In this document: positions 35,679 to 44,650 of the stretch, one piece after another | Layout: each line of letters starts with the position of its first letter | How positions within the stretch are numbered: position 1 is the first letter of the stretch | From: VRUE01 sp963702955 | GTDB lineage: Bacteria > Actinomycetota > Thermoleophilia > Solirubrobacterales > 70-9 | Assembly (NCBI GenBank): GCA_963702955.1 | Contig: OY969774.1 | Location: 1,240,001-1,304,000, forward strand | Direction: 5' to 3' | Length of the DNA stretch: 64,000 bases | The notes under the pieces: model-generated | The model's database searches: none | The model's input: only the letters and a program-made list of their open reading frames with translations | What the model was told of the DNA's origin: nothing | Program-made: the position numbers and the translations under genes

Positions 35679-37829
35679 ATGACTCGTATCCGCCAGCAGA
35701 ACGTGACCGCCGCGCAGTGGAGCTCCAACGGGGAGGCGCTGGGCGCGATCGACCTGACCCAGCCCGAGAACGACCCCTTCGGGCTCAACGTCTTCTCCGT
35801 CGCTGCGCAGCGCGAACGGCTGCCCGGCGACGTCTTCGAGAAGCTCCAATCGACCCTCGAAGACGGCGAGGCGCTCGACCCGAGCCTGGCCGACGCGGTC
35901 GCCGAGGCGATGAAGGAATGGGCGCTGGAGAACGGCGCCACCCACTACACGCACATGTTCCAGCCGCTGACCGGCTCGACGGCGGAGAAGCACGACTCCT
36001 TCTTCGAGCCCTCGGGCGAGGGCAAGGTCCTCGCCGGCTTCTCCGGCAAGGAGCTGATCCAGGGCGAGCCCGATGCCTCCTCCTTCCCCACCGGCGGCCT
36101 CCGCGCCACCTTCGAGGCGCGCGGCTACACCGCCTGGGACCCGACCTCCCCCGCCTTCATCCTCGAGAACCCGAACGGGGCGCTGCTCTGCATCCCCACC
36201 GCCTTCGCCTCCTGGACCGGCGAGGCGCTCGACGGAAAGATCCCGCTGCTGCGCTCGATGGACGCGCTCTCGCGCTCGGCGATCAAGGCGCTGCGGCTGC
36301 TCGGCGACGAGCAGAGCAAGCGGGTCTTCACCACGGTCGGCCCCGAGCAGGAGTACTTCCTGATCGACGAGCAGTACTTCTTCGAGCGCCCCGACCTGAT
36401 CGCCACCGGCCGCACCCTGTTCGGCGCCAAGCCGCCGAAGGGACATGAGCTCGACGACCACTACTTCGGCTCGATCCCGGAGCGGGTGCTGGCCTTCATG
36501 ATGGAGTCCGAACTGGAGATGCGCAAGCTCGGCATCCCGGTCAAGACCCGCCACAACGAGGTCGCGCCCGCCCAGTACGAGCTGGCACCGATCTTCGAGA
36601 ACTCCAACGTCGGCTCCGACCACCAGCAACTGCTGATGCAGACGCTGGAAAGCGTCGCCCGGCGCTACGGCCTGGTCTGCCTGCTGCACGAGAAGCCGTT
36701 CGCCGGCGTCAACGGCTCGGGCAAGCACAACAACTGGTCGATGGGCACCGACACCGGGACCAACCTGCTCGACCCGGGCGACACCCCGGCCGACAACATC
36801 CACTTCCTCTTCTTCTGCGCCGCGGTGATCCAGGCGGTCAACAAGCACCAAGGGCTGCTGCGCGCCTCGGTCGCCAACATCGGCCAGGACCACCGCCTCG
36901 GCGCCAATGAGGCGCCGCCGGCGATCATCTCGATCTTCCTCGGCGCCGAGCTGGAGAAAGTGTTCGAGGCGATCGAGGCCGGCGAGGGCGACCCCAACAC
37001 GCCGGCCTCCTTCCTCGAGCTGGGGACGACGGTGCTGCCGAAGCTGCCGATGCACGGCGGCGATCGCAACCGCACCTCGCCGTTCGCCTTCACCGGCAAC
37101 AAATTCGAGTTCCGCGCGCTGGGGTCGAGCATGTCGCTCTCCTTCCCCAACACGGTCCTGAACACGATCGCCGCCGAGGCGATCGACGAGCTGGCCGGCG
37201 AGCTGGAGGCGAAGCTCGCCTCCAGCACGCAGATGCCGGAGGCGGTGATCGAGATCGTCAAGGACTCCTACGCCGCCAACAAGCAGGTCTGCTTCGGCGG
37301 CGACAACTACTCCGAGGAGTGGCACGCAGAGGCCGAGCAGCGCGGACTGAAGAACCTGCGCACGACGCCCGACGCGCTGCCCGAGGTGCTCAGCGAGCCG
37401 ACGGTGGAGGCTTTCGAGAAGTACCACGTGCTCTCCAAGCGCGAGCTCGAATCGCGCTACGAGGTCTGGATCGAGCAGTACGCGATCCGCGCCAACATCG
37501 AGGCCGAGACCACGCACTCGATCGCCAAGACGATGATCCTGCCGGCGGCCCTGCGCTACATGGCCCTGATCAGGGAATCGGGCCGCGCGGAAGGAGTCGC
37601 GGCCGAGGTCGAGGCCTTCCTCGACGCGCTGGGGATGTCGCTGGCCGAGCTCGAGGAAGCCAACGCCTATCCCGACGAGCTCGAGGGCCTCGACCTGGCG
37701 ATCCACGCCCGCGACAAGCAGCTCGCCGCGATGGGCAAAGTGCGCGAAGCGGCCGACAAGCTGGAGAAGGTCGTCGCCGACGACCTCTGGCCACTGCCGA
37801 AGTACGAGGAGATGCTGTTCATCAAGTAG
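35679..37829 (+). CDS. glnN: Type III glutamine synthetase
   Basis: The 716-residue length is that of GSIII. It makes glutamine from glutamate, ammonia and ATP. Motifs include FQPLTGSTAEKHDSFF, VGPEQEYFLIDEQYF (metal-binding Glu), KTRHNEVAPAQYELAPIFENSNVGSDHQQL, HEKPFAGVNGSGKHNNWSM and FALTGNK-type FAFTGNKFEFRALGSSMSLSFPNT. A C-terminal helical extension (about 430-716) is normal. The ATG at 35679 follows GAGGG. The palindrome at 35538-35580 is in its leader region. Two other nitrogen genes (Amt, PII) are in the same window. Confidence 0.96.
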   Translation: MTRIRQQNVTAAQWSSNGEALGAIDLTQPENDPFGLNVFSVAAQRERLPGDVFEKLQSTLEDGEALDPSLADAVAEAMKEWALENGATHYTHMFQPLTGSTAEKHDSFFEPSGEGKVLAGFSGKELIQGEPDASSFPTGGLRATFEARGYTAWDPTSPAFILENPNGALLCIPTAFASWTGEALDGKIPLLRSMDALSRSAIKALRLLGDEQSKRVFTTVGPEQEYFLIDEQYFFERPDLIATGRTLFGAKPPKGHELDDHYFGSIPERVLAFMMESELEMRKLGIPVKTRHNEVAPAQYELAPIFENSNVGSDHQQLLMQTLESVARRYGLVCLLHEKPFAGVNGSGKHNNWSMGTDTGTNLLDPGDTPADNIHFLFFCAAVIQAVNKHQGLLRASVANIGQDHRLGANEAPPAIISIFLGAELEKVFEAIEAGEGDPNTPASFLELGTTVLPKLPMHGGDRNRTSPFAFTGNKFEFRALGSSMSLSFPNTVLNTIAAEAIDELAGELEAKLASSTQMPEAVIEIVKDSYAANKQVCFGGDNYSEEWHAEAEQRGLKNLRTTPDALPEVLSEPTVEAFEKYHVLSKRELESRYEVWIEQYAIRANIEAETTHSIAKTMILPAALRYMALIRESGRAEGVAAEVEAFLDALGMSLAELEEANAYPDELEGLDLAIHARDKQLAAMGKVREAADKLEKVVADDLWPLPKYEEMLFIK

Positions 37830-37926
37830 GGCGACACCGAACGATCCTGTCGGTCGGTTGCAAGATGACCGACAGCTCGCATATCGTGATCGCATCGAGT
37901 CCCGGCGCGAATAGAGGAGGGGTCTG

Positions 37927-38979
37927 ATGTCGAGTTGGATTGAGACGCGAGCGCGAGTTCTGCTGCTTGGAGCGCTTGCTGCAGTCGCATTTGCAGTCCT
38001 GTCGGTTCCGGCCGGGGCCAGCGCAGCTACCGTCGTCAACGGCGACTTCGAGAGTGGGCTGAGCGGTTGGCAGGTGCAAAACACCGGTCCGGCTACCAAG
38101 AGCGGCTGGTTTACGTATTCCGGAACGAAATCTCCGCTAGGAGAAGAAGGCTCTGGAGAAGAACTGCCGTCGCCACCAAGTGGAAGCAACGCCGCGATTA
38201 CGGACCAGTCGGGCCCTAGCAGCGACATCCTCTACCAGGATGTGACGCTTGAGCCGTACTGGACGCACCAGCTGACGATGACGCTGTTCTACAAGAACTT
38301 GGCCGAACAGATCTTCATCCCCAACCCCGACACGCTCAACTGGACGGGTGGACCCAGCGAAACCGAAGAAGAACAGGCCGATCAGCAGTACCGGGTCGAC
38401 GTGATGAAACCGACCGCACCGGTGAATTCACTTAACCCCTCCGACATCCTCGCCACCGTGTTTGCGACTAAGGAAGGCAGCCCTGAATCAATGGCGCCGG
38501 CGCAGTTCACGACCGACCTCACCCCGTTCGCCGGGCAGACTGTTCGCCTACGCTTCGCGATGACCGACAACGAATTCTTTTTCAACGCCGGCGTCGACAA
38601 CATCTCGATCGTCAGCACGCCGCCGTCAAACGCGTTTGTCCTCGGCAAAGTCAGCAGGAATGTCAAAAAGGGCAACGGCAAGCTCCTGGTCACGGTGCCG
38701 GGCGCGGGGATCGTGACCGTCACCGACGTTCCGCCGGCCGGCAAAGCCGCGCGCATCAAACCGGTCACCCTCGCCGCCACCGCAGCGGGCAGCCTCACGG
38801 CCGGCCTGACCCCAACCAAATCGGCGCGGAAAACCCTCAAGAGCAAGCACAAGCTCAACCTGAAACTGTCGATCGCCTTCACGCCCACTGGGGGCTTCGC
38901 GGCCACTCAGACCCTCGCCACGAAACTGCGACTGAAGCCGAAACCGAAAAAACACAAGAAGCACCACCACAAGCACTGA
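37927..38979 (+). CDS. Exported protein with jelly-roll-like domain and Lys/His tail
   Basis: The 350-residue product starts with a signal peptide (about 1-34, ending in GASAA), followed by TVVNGDFESGLSGWQVQNTG, typical of proteins with carbohydrate-binding or DUF642-like jelly-roll folds. The middle is less conserved. The C-terminal half is rich in Lys and Thr, and the last 13 residues are Lys and His rich (KPKKHKKHHHKH). Codon and base use is slightly less GC-rich than the neighbours. It is likely secreted or bound to the envelope; the role is unknown. Confidence 0.65.
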   Translation: MSSWIETRARVLLLGALAAVAFAVLSVPAGASAATVVNGDFESGLSGWQVQNTGPATKSGWFTYSGTKSPLGEEGSGEELPSPPSGSNAAITDQSGPSSDILYQDVTLEPYWTHQLTMTLFYKNLAEQIFIPNPDTLNWTGGPSETEEEQADQQYRVDVMKPTAPVNSLNPSDILATVFATKEGSPESMAPAQFTTDLTPFAGQTVRLRFAMTDNEFFFNAGVDNISIVSTPPSNAFVLGKVSRNVKKGNGKLLVTVPGAGIVTVTDVPPAGKAARIKPVTLAATAAGSLTAGLTPTKSARKTLKSKHKLNLKLSIAFTPTGGFAATQTLATKLRLKPKPKKHKKHHHKH

Positions 38980-38989
38980 CGCGGCGTCA

Positions 38990-39016
38990 ACTCGGATCGG
39001 CCTAGCCGGTCCGAGT
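38990..39016 (+). terminator. Terminator-like hairpin after the exported protein gene
   Basis: ACTCGGA pairs with TCCGAGT around a CGG/CCG inner stem, followed by CATTCTT, with few T residues. It lies 11 bases after the stop codon and before the convergent microprotein gene. Confidence 0.5.
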
Positions 39017-39022
39017 CATTCT

Positions 39023-39145
39023 TCACTCGTCTTCGTCGTTGTCGCGCACCGCGCGGACGATCAGCCAGCCGATCGCGACGAGGCCGATGATCGGGATGAA
39101 GCCGCCGAAGACGGCGGGCCAGGCCTCGCTCGCGAGCGGGATCAC
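39023..39145 (-). CDS. Membrane microprotein (40 aa) at the end of the P450/phosphoesterase operon
   Basis: A 40-residue frame starts at the GTG at 39145, overlapping the phosphoesterase stop by four bases (GTGA). It has one hydrophobic segment (PAVFGGFIPIIGLVAIGWLIVRAV) and an acidic C-terminus (RDNDEDE). It has a plausible single membrane helix. This gene is too short to be found by most gene callers. The coupling to the phosphoesterase supports that it is translated. Confidence 0.6.
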   Translation of the reverse strand: MIPLASEAWPAVFGGFIPIIGLVAIGWLIVRAVRDNDEDE

Positions 39146-40383
39146 GCGCTCGGCAGTCCGGGGCCGCCGTGCAGGGGGTTGAGGTCGGTGAGCAGCTCGA
39201 CCAGGCGCGGCTCGGGCTCCTCGTCGTCGATCGTCACCGCGGTGCCCGGCCAGGCGAAGCGCAGGTAACGAGCGTAGGCCTGGCGCGAGCCGAGGTCAGG
39301 CTCGTAGATCCAGGAGCCGGTGTTCCAGTAGCGGGTGCGAGAGTCGCTGCTCGAGCGGACGTCGGCCAGTGGCTGGTGGGTGTGGGCGAAGACGATCCGG
39401 TCGCTGTCGGCGCTCCAGTCGAGGTTGGCGACGACCTTTGCGAACGCCTCCAGGGCGTGCTCGGAGGGATCGCTGCGCGAGACGACCGAGGCCTGCGGAT
39501 AGACCGGTCGCGGCCAGCCGATCCCCTGCACCGGCTGCTCGCGGTTCTGGCGTGCGGTCTCGGCGCGGACGACCGCGTCGAAATGCTGCTCGCTCGGCAG
39601 CTCCGCCGCGGCCGCGTCGTCGCCGACCCCGCGGTCGCGCAGCTCGGCGGCGAGCCGCTTGGCGCCGCGCAACGGCAGGCCGAGCGCGGAGACGGCCCTG
39701 CCGAAGCGCTGCACGGCGTGGAAGACGTTCTGCTGAGCGTGGGTGCCGTGCGGCATCTGCGCGGCGATGTAGAGCCACTCGGTGAGCAGCGTGGTCACCG
39801 ACTCGTAGTCCGCGACCGTCTTCGGGTCCTCGGGCCCGCCGGTGGCGATCGACCACAGCGTGCGGGTCAGCATCCGATCCCCGCGCGAGCCGGCGAGACG
39901 CGCATGCGGGTCGAGGTAGTGGCCGTGGGTGCAGAGCACGCCGGCGAACGTGTAGGCGGGATAGGCGACCTCGACCTCGACGCCGGGAAGGCGGCGGTTG
40001 AGGAAGGAGCGGAAGAAGCCGGGACCGGGCTCGCCGGCGGCGACGTCGAGCTCGTCGGCGCCGGTCGGCGAGAGGCCCGAGGCGAGCATCGCCTCGATCC
40101 GGTTCTCCTGGTCGCGGTGGACGAGGTGGTGGTCGTGGTTGCCGGCGAGGAAGACCAGCCGCTTACCGGCCATCCGCTCGGCGATCAGCCGCAGCAGCCC
40201 GTCGGAGGCATCGACCGCGTCGCCGACCGAGCCGAAGAGGAAGTCGAACAGGTCGCCGAGGAAGATCAGCTCGTCGATCCCCTCCAGCTGCGGCGCCAGC
40301 CGTTCGAGGAAGAAGTCCTCGCGCAGCAGATCCCGCCCGGTCCAGGCGCCGAAGTGGGTGTCGGAGATGACCAGCGCCCTCAC
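39142..40383 (-). CDS. Calcineurin-like metallophosphoesterase
   Basis: The 413-residue protein has the five metallophosphoesterase motifs: ISDTHFG, FLGDLFD, FLAGNHDHH, THGHYLDPH and FAHTHQPL. Dinuclear metal-dependent hydrolysis of a phosphoester is likely; the layout resembles LpxH-like UDP-sugar hydrolases, but the protein is longer and such lipid A functions are not expected in this lineage. Start and stop overlap with neighbours by GTGA on both sides, so it is coupled to the P450 gene (upstream) and the microprotein (downstream). Confidence 0.9.
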   Translation of the reverse strand: MRALVISDTHFGAWTGRDLLREDFFLERLAPQLEGIDELIFLGDLFDFLFGSVGDAVDASDGLLRLIAERMAGKRLVFLAGNHDHHLVHRDQENRIEAMLASGLSPTGADELDVAAGEPGPGFFRSFLNRRLPGVEVEVAYPAYTFAGVLCTHGHYLDPHARLAGSRGDRMLTRTLWSIATGGPEDPKTVADYESVTTLLTEWLYIAAQMPHGTHAQQNVFHAVQRFGRAVSALGLPLRGAKRLAAELRDRGVGDDAAAAELPSEQHFDAVVRAETARQNREQPVQGIGWPRPVYPQASVVSRSDPSEHALEAFAKVVANLDWSADSDRIVFAHTHQPLADVRSSSDSRTRYWNTGSWIYEPDLGSRQAYARYLRFAWPGTAVTIDDEEPEPRLVELLTDLNPLHGGPGLPSA

Positions 40384-41813
40384 GGGCGGGACAGTACCCG
40401 CATCGGCAGCCCGCCCTTGGGGGACAGGGTGGGCATCTGGCGCACGGTCATCGTGCGGCCGGGGAGGGCGTCGAGGCGCAGCCGCTGCAGCAGCATCGTC
40501 GCCACCAGCTTCACCTCGGTCTGGCCGAAGCGCTTGCCGATGCAGATCCGCTGCCCGCCGCCGAAGGGGACGTAGGCGCCGCGCGGCAGCGCCGCCTTGC
40601 GCTCGCGGGTGAAGCGCTCGGGAATGAACGCCTCGGGATCGGGGAAGACCTCCGGGATGCGGTGACTGGCCCAGGAGCAGTAGTTGACGTAGGCGCCGCG
40701 GGGGACCGAGTAGCCGCCGAACTCGAAGTCGCGGACGGCGCGGCGCGGTCCGATCCAGGCGGGCGGGTAGAGGCGCAGCACCTCGTCGAGGACCATCTCG
40801 AGGTAGGGCATCCGGCGTTCGAGCTGCTCGACCGTGGGGGTCTCGTCGCCGAGCACCTCCTCCTGCTCGGCCTGCAGGCGGGCGACGACCTGCGGGTGCC
40901 GCGCCAGCTCGTGCATCATGAAGGTCAGGGTCGAGGTCGAGGTGTCGTGGCCGGCGAACATCAGCGTCATCACCTGATCGCGGACCTCCCTGTCGGTGAA
41001 CGCCTCCCCCGCCTCGCCGCGGGCGGCCAGCAGCAGGCTGAGAACGTCGCGCCCACCCGCGCCCGGATCCGCTCGGCGAGCGGAGATCTCCGCGAAGACG
41101 ATCTCGTCGAGGACCTTCCGCGAGGCGATCAACTTGCGCCAGGGCGAGCCGGGCCCCCGCAGCAGCCGCAGCGGGTAGTCGATCCCGTAGTAGCCGAGCG
41201 CCCGCTCGAAGTGCTCGGCCGCGGCGGCGCCCTTGCCGGCCTCGTCGGGGTCGAGGCCGAGCAGCGCCCGCATCGCGATCCGCATCGCCAGGTTGCGCAT
41301 CCAGTCGTAGACGTTGACCACCGTGCCGGGGCGCAGCCGGGCGATCGCCGATCCGGCCTCAGCCGCCATCGCCTCGACCATCGCGTCCAGCTGTTCGCGG
41401 TGGAAGGCGGGCAGCATGATCGCCCGGGCGCGGTCGTGATAGTCGTCGTCGATCGTCAGCAGCCCGTCGCCGAGCAGCGGGATCAGGTCGCCGAAGCTCG
41501 ACTCGCGCCAGTGGAAGTTCTCCGGATGGGCGACGGTGATGAAGTTGTTGGCCTCCGGCCCGAGCATGAAGACGACCCGGGTGTGGAGCAGGCGGAGACT
41601 GAAGATCGGCCCGTGGCGTTCGTAGTTGGAGAGCAGCAGCGGCAGCGGGTCGTGGGCGACCTGATGGGTGCGCACGAGGCTGAAGTTGCCGGGGCCTGGC
41701 GGGTACCTGCCGCGCCCGCGCCACTCGGTGAGCAGGTCGTCCGCCACCCGGCGCACCGGGTTGTCGGACATCTGCGGCGGCTTGGCGACCGGGGCGGCGA
41801 TCTCGGGTGGCAT
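40380..41813 (-). CDS. Cytochrome P450
   Basis: The 477-residue protein is a haem monooxygenase with the I-helix motif MFAGHDTSTS, the K-helix LDEVLRLYPP, and the haem-binding FGGGQRICIGKRFGQTE with its Cys. The N-terminus contains a Pro-rich segment RYPPGPGNF but no clear membrane helix. Substrate unknown; the next gene, a phosphoesterase, is coupled to it. The gene starts the operon and no ferredoxin gene is next to it. Confidence 0.95.
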   Translation of the reverse strand: MPPEIAAPVAKPPQMSDNPVRRVADDLLTEWRGRGRYPPGPGNFSLVRTHQVAHDPLPLLLSNYERHGPIFSLRLLHTRVVFMLGPEANNFITVAHPENFHWRESSFGDLIPLLGDGLLTIDDDYHDRARAIMLPAFHREQLDAMVEAMAAEAGSAIARLRPGTVVNVYDWMRNLAMRIAMRALLGLDPDEAGKGAAAAEHFERALGYYGIDYPLRLLRGPGSPWRKLIASRKVLDEIVFAEISARRADPGAGGRDVLSLLLAARGEAGEAFTDREVRDQVMTLMFAGHDTSTSTLTFMMHELARHPQVVARLQAEQEEVLGDETPTVEQLERRMPYLEMVLDEVLRLYPPAWIGPRRAVRDFEFGGYSVPRGAYVNYCSWASHRIPEVFPDPEAFIPERFTRERKAALPRGAYVPFGGGQRICIGKRFGQTEVKLVATMLLQRLRLDALPGRTMTVRQMPTLSPKGGLPMRVLSRP

Positions 41814-41905
41814 CGAACCTGGATAGTAATTGGCTGGTTGGCCAGTTCGATGGACGGGGCGCCTTTCTATCGCTATGCGTAAGAAAAACGCCCCGGGCAG
41901 GCGAC

Positions 41906-42889
41906 TCAGGGGGTGGCCGAAGCGGCGAGCTGGCCGCAGGCGGCGGCGATGTCGCGGCCGCGGGTGAGCCGCACCGTGGCGGTGAGGCGGTGCTCGGCGA
42001 GGATCGCGCGGAAGCGCTCGATCTGCTCCGGCGGCGAGCCGTCGTAGGCGCCGGTCGGGTTGTAGGGGATCAGGTTGACCTTGTAGGCGCGCGGGTCGAG
42101 TAGGGCGACGAGCTCGCGGGCGTGTTCGGCCTGGTCGTTGACGCCGTCGAGCATCACGTACTCGACGAAGACCTTGCGCCGGCGGCGGGCCCGGTAGCGA
42201 TCGCAGGCGGCGAGCACCTCGGCCAGCGGCCAGCGGTCGTTGACCGGCATCAGCTGCGAGCGCAGGCCGTCGTTCGGCGCGTGCAGCGAGAGCGCCAGGC
42301 TGACCGACATCTCACATTCGGCGAGGCGGTCGATCCCCGGCACCCAGCCGACCGTGGAGATCGCGGTGCGACGGTGGCTGACGCCGAGCTCGGGCAGCCG
42401 CTCGCAGGCGGACAGCACAGCGTCGATGTTCATCGTCGGCTCACCCATGCCCATGAAGACGACGTGGTCAATCTCCTCGAGGCGGCGGAAGTGCAGCGCC
42501 TGATCGAGGATCTCGTCGGCACTGAGGTTGCGGCCGAACCTCATCTGCCCGGTGGCGCAGAAGGTGCAGGTCAGCGGGCAGCCCGACTGCGAGGAGAGGC
42601 AGACCGAGCGGCGACCGTCGCGGTAGCGCATCAAGACCGCCTCGACCGGCCTCCCGTCGCCGGTGTGGAAGAGCGCCTTGACGGTGCCGTCGTCGGACTT
42701 CGCCTCGGTCTGCAGGGCGAGGGTCGAGAGCGGAACCGCGGCGGCGAGCCGCTCGCGCAGCGCCGCCGGCAGGTTGGTCATCTCCTCGTAGGAGCCGGCG
42801 CCGCGCGCGACCCACTCCCACACCTGAGCGGCGCGGTAGGAGGGCTCGCCGGCCTCGGCGAGGGTCTGCTGGAGCAGGGCGCGATCCAT
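41906..42889 (-). CDS. rlmN: 23S rRNA (adenine-C2) methyltransferase RlmN
   Basis: RlmN is a radical SAM enzyme that methylates A2503 of 23S rRNA and A37 of some tRNAs. The 327-residue protein has the CxxxCxxC cluster motif in SGCPLTCTFCATG, followed by RNLSADEILDQ, HVVFMGMGEPTMN, SLALSLHAPNDGLRSQLMPVNDRWPL and VEYVMLDGVND. The N-terminal helical part (ALLQQTLAEAGEPSYRAAQVWEWV) is normal. The later conserved Cys is in IAAACGQL. Confidence 0.95.
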   Translation of the reverse strand: MDRALLQQTLAEAGEPSYRAAQVWEWVARGAGSYEEMTNLPAALRERLAAAVPLSTLALQTEAKSDDGTVKALFHTGDGRPVEAVLMRYRDGRRSVCLSSQSGCPLTCTFCATGQMRFGRNLSADEILDQALHFRRLEEIDHVVFMGMGEPTMNIDAVLSACERLPELGVSHRRTAISTVGWVPGIDRLAECEMSVSLALSLHAPNDGLRSQLMPVNDRWPLAEVLAACDRYRARRRRKVFVEYVMLDGVNDQAEHARELVALLDPRAYKVNLIPYNPTGAYDGSPPEQIERFRAILAEHRLTATVRLTRGRDIAAACGQLAASATP

Positions 42890-42918
42890 CTCTCCGGCGA
42901 GTGTACGGACGGCCCGTG

Positions 42919-43257
42919 CTAGCAGTGCCGATTTCGGTCGGCAGCCACCACGGCTAGCAGCGCAAGGACAATTGGCGCAAGTGGGTTGGCCCTAAGAGAA
43001 CTGACAATCCTCAGCCTCAACATGTAGACCAAGCCGCGGGTCATGCCGCAGCCGGGGCAGCGGTGCCCGGTCAGCCGCCTCACCGGGCAAAAAACTGGTA
43101 GCTCTCGCCCGGCCAGGCTCAGTGGCCGATCTGGCCCCTGCGGTCTCACTATCCACGAGACCGCAAAGGCCGCAAGAAGCCCGACCCGCGCAAGGCGGGC
43201 GGCCGGGTCAGGCCTTTCCGAGCTTCTGGAGCTGGACGTTGCCGAACTCGTCAACAA
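42919..43257 (-). CDS. DUF2752-like small membrane protein
   Basis: The frame is open over 112 codons, with a DUF2752-like core (CPVRRLTGHRCPGCGMTRGLVYMLRLRIVSSLRANPLAPIVLALLAVV): Cys-Pro-Gly-Cys-Gly motif and membrane helices. The start is not resolved: 43257 overlaps the DUF2510 gene by 50 bases, and a GTG at 43149 would lose a membrane-like segment (VGLLAAFAVSWIV). It follows the DUF2510 gene on the same strand, and the two families often occur near each other. Confidence 0.65.
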   Translation of the reverse strand: MLTSSATSSSRSSERPDPAARLARVGLLAAFAVSWIVRPQGPDRPLSLAGRELPVFCPVRRLTGHRCPGCGMTRGLVYMLRLRIVSSLRANPLAPIVLALLAVVAADRNRHC

Positions 43258-43801
43258 CGATCATCTCCCTCTTTTCGCCACCGGTCACAGCCAGGATGAT
43301 CCAGACGATGCCCCATAGTCCGCAGCTGAAGATCGTGATGATCGCGTGCAATACGTGATTGACGGGCTGACCTTCGACCAGGACAGCCTGGAATTCACTT
43401 TGCGTCTCAATCCGGAGTCCACGAGCGGCCGCTCCCTGTATCTGCTGAGCGAGAAGCGCCTTGCGCTCATCTGCCGAGCGCCTGGTCGTGCTGATCGCGG
43501 ATTCGGACTCTTTCGTCTGGTCGGTCCAGGTGGACCCGTCCCAGTAGCGCTGCTGATTCGGGACGTTCGGATCTTGGAACCAAGCCGCGGGGGTCCCTTC
43601 ACCAACGGATGCGGCGGCGGTCGTCTCCGCGGTCGTCTCGACAGGGTCGGCTGCTGATGCCACTACCTCACCGCCATCCTCCTCTCCGCTCGAGCCGCCG
43701 GCCTGCACATCCTCAGCGGCTGCAGCGCCTGCCTCGGCACTCCGCTCCTCGCCGTCCTCGGACGACGGCTCCTTGCTCGCGTCGCTTGATTGCTCAGCCA
43801 C
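43208..43801 (-). CDS. DUF2510-domain membrane protein
   Basis: The 197-residue protein has an acidic, Ala/Glu-rich N-terminus (1-70), then a DUF2510 motif (PAAWFQDPNVPNQQRYWDGSTWTDQ, about 71-95), a helical section with RSADERKALLAQQIQGAAARG and a C-terminal membrane segment (HAIITIFSCGLWGIVWIILAV). DUF2510 is common in actinobacterial membrane proteins of unknown function. Base use is less GC-rich than neighbours. Confidence 0.85.
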   Translation of the reverse strand: MAEQSSDASKEPSSEDGEERSAEAGAAAAEDVQAGGSSGEEDGGEVVASAADPVETTAETTAAASVGEGTPAAWFQDPNVPNQQRYWDGSTWTDQTKESESAISTTRRSADERKALLAQQIQGAAARGLRIETQSEFQAVLVEGQPVNHVLHAIITIFSCGLWGIVWIILAVTGGEKREMIVVDEFGNVQLQKLGKA

Positions 43802-43918
43802 CCTGTCTCCTCCATTGTTGGACCGTGGCAGCCTAGGTGCGCAGCGATCGCTCTGTCAACTACCCGTACCTGAATTGTCACGTCTACGTTTGCCAATCGT
43901 CACCCGTGGCACACTTAT

Positions 43919-43948
43919 GTATCACAATTTTAGCTTATAACGTGATAC
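43919..43948 (+). promoter_or_regulatory. Operator-like inverted repeat upstream of the toxin-antitoxin genes
   Basis: GTATCAC (43919-43925) and GTGATAC (43942-43948) form an inverted repeat with a 16-base spacer in an AT-rich stretch. TATAAC at 43936-43941 lies between the arms and could be a -10 element. The antitoxin start follows 10 bases after the right arm, so autoregulation by the antitoxin is likely. Confidence 0.6.
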
Positions 43949-43957
43949 CATCTAGCC

Positions 43958-44206
43958 ATGCGGAGCCTTCGCCTCAGCACAGAGCTGGACGACCGAGTGC
44001 GTCAGGCAGCAGCACTCGAGGGATCTTCCGTGTCTGAGTTCCTGCGGCGAGCTGCGAGCGAGCGGGCTGAGCGAACGCTTGCCGATCCGGCGGAGCGGCT
44101 TGCCTACGCGATCGGCGTCATCGACGTCGGCCTGGGCTTGGCGCGCGACACTGGGGCCGCCTTCGGTGACGTCATCGAAGAGAAACACCGCGGACGCCGT
44201 CGATGA
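43958..44206 (+). CDS. Ribbon-helix-helix antitoxin-like protein
   Basis: The 82-residue product has an N-terminal RHH DNA-binding motif (MRSLRLSTELDDRVRQAAALEGSSVSEFLRRAASERAERTL), and a C-terminal segment that would bind the toxin. It overlaps the PIN gene by ATGA. The upstream inverted repeat suggests autorepression. Confidence 0.8.
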   Translation: MRSLRLSTELDDRVRQAAALEGSSVSEFLRRAASERAERTLADPAERLAYAIGVIDVGLGLARDTGAAFGDVIEEKHRGRRR

Positions 44207-44613
44207 CGCTGGTCAACGCAGGCCCGTTGATCGCCCTGCTGGATTCGCGGGAACCCGATCACGAGCGCTGCGTCTCGGCCCTCCGATCGGTCGATCTGCC
44301 GCTGCTGACGACCTGGTCGGCCTTCACCGAGGCCATGTACCTGGTCGGTCGAGCCGGGGGCTGGCCCGCCCAGAAAGCGCTCTGGCAGCTCGTCTTCAAC
44401 CAGGACCTCGATGTCGCGACCCAATCCGCAGACGCCGGCCGGAGGATCGCGACGTTGATGGAGCGCTATGCAGACCGGCCGATGGACCTGGCCGACGCGA
44501 CGCTGGTCGCCCTCGCCGAGGAACGAAGCGAGCGGCGGATCTTCACCCTCGACGCAGACTTCGGCATCTACCGCATCCACGGCCGCACGCGCTTCGAGCT
44601 GCTGCCCGGCTGA
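44203..44613 (+). CDS. PIN-domain (VapC-like) toxin with Asn at the first catalytic position
   Basis: VapC-type proteins are RNases that cleave tRNA or rRNA. The 136-residue product fits the family length. The N-terminal TLVNAGPLIALLDS has Asn5 where the metal-binding Asp is expected; Glu43 (WSAFTEAMYLV), Asp95/Asp98 (MDLADATLVALAEE) and Asp117/Asp119 (TLDADFGIYR) are present. It may be less active or use a different metal site. It is coupled to the antitoxin (ATGA). This is a toxin-antitoxin module. Confidence 0.85.
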   Translation: MTLVNAGPLIALLDSREPDHERCVSALRSVDLPLLTTWSAFTEAMYLVGRAGGWPAQKALWQLVFNQDLDVATQSADAGRRIATLMERYADRPMDLADATLVALAEERSERRIFTLDADFGIYRIHGRTRFELLPG

Positions 44614-44650
44614 GCAAACACGATCGGCAGCTCGCCGGCCATCGGCTCGT

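Noticed and set aside
41827..41846. TTGGCTGG/TTGGCCAG near the P450 start as a TetR operator
   Set aside because: It is an imperfect direct-repeat-like sequence with only a 4-base inverted match; there is no support for an operator.
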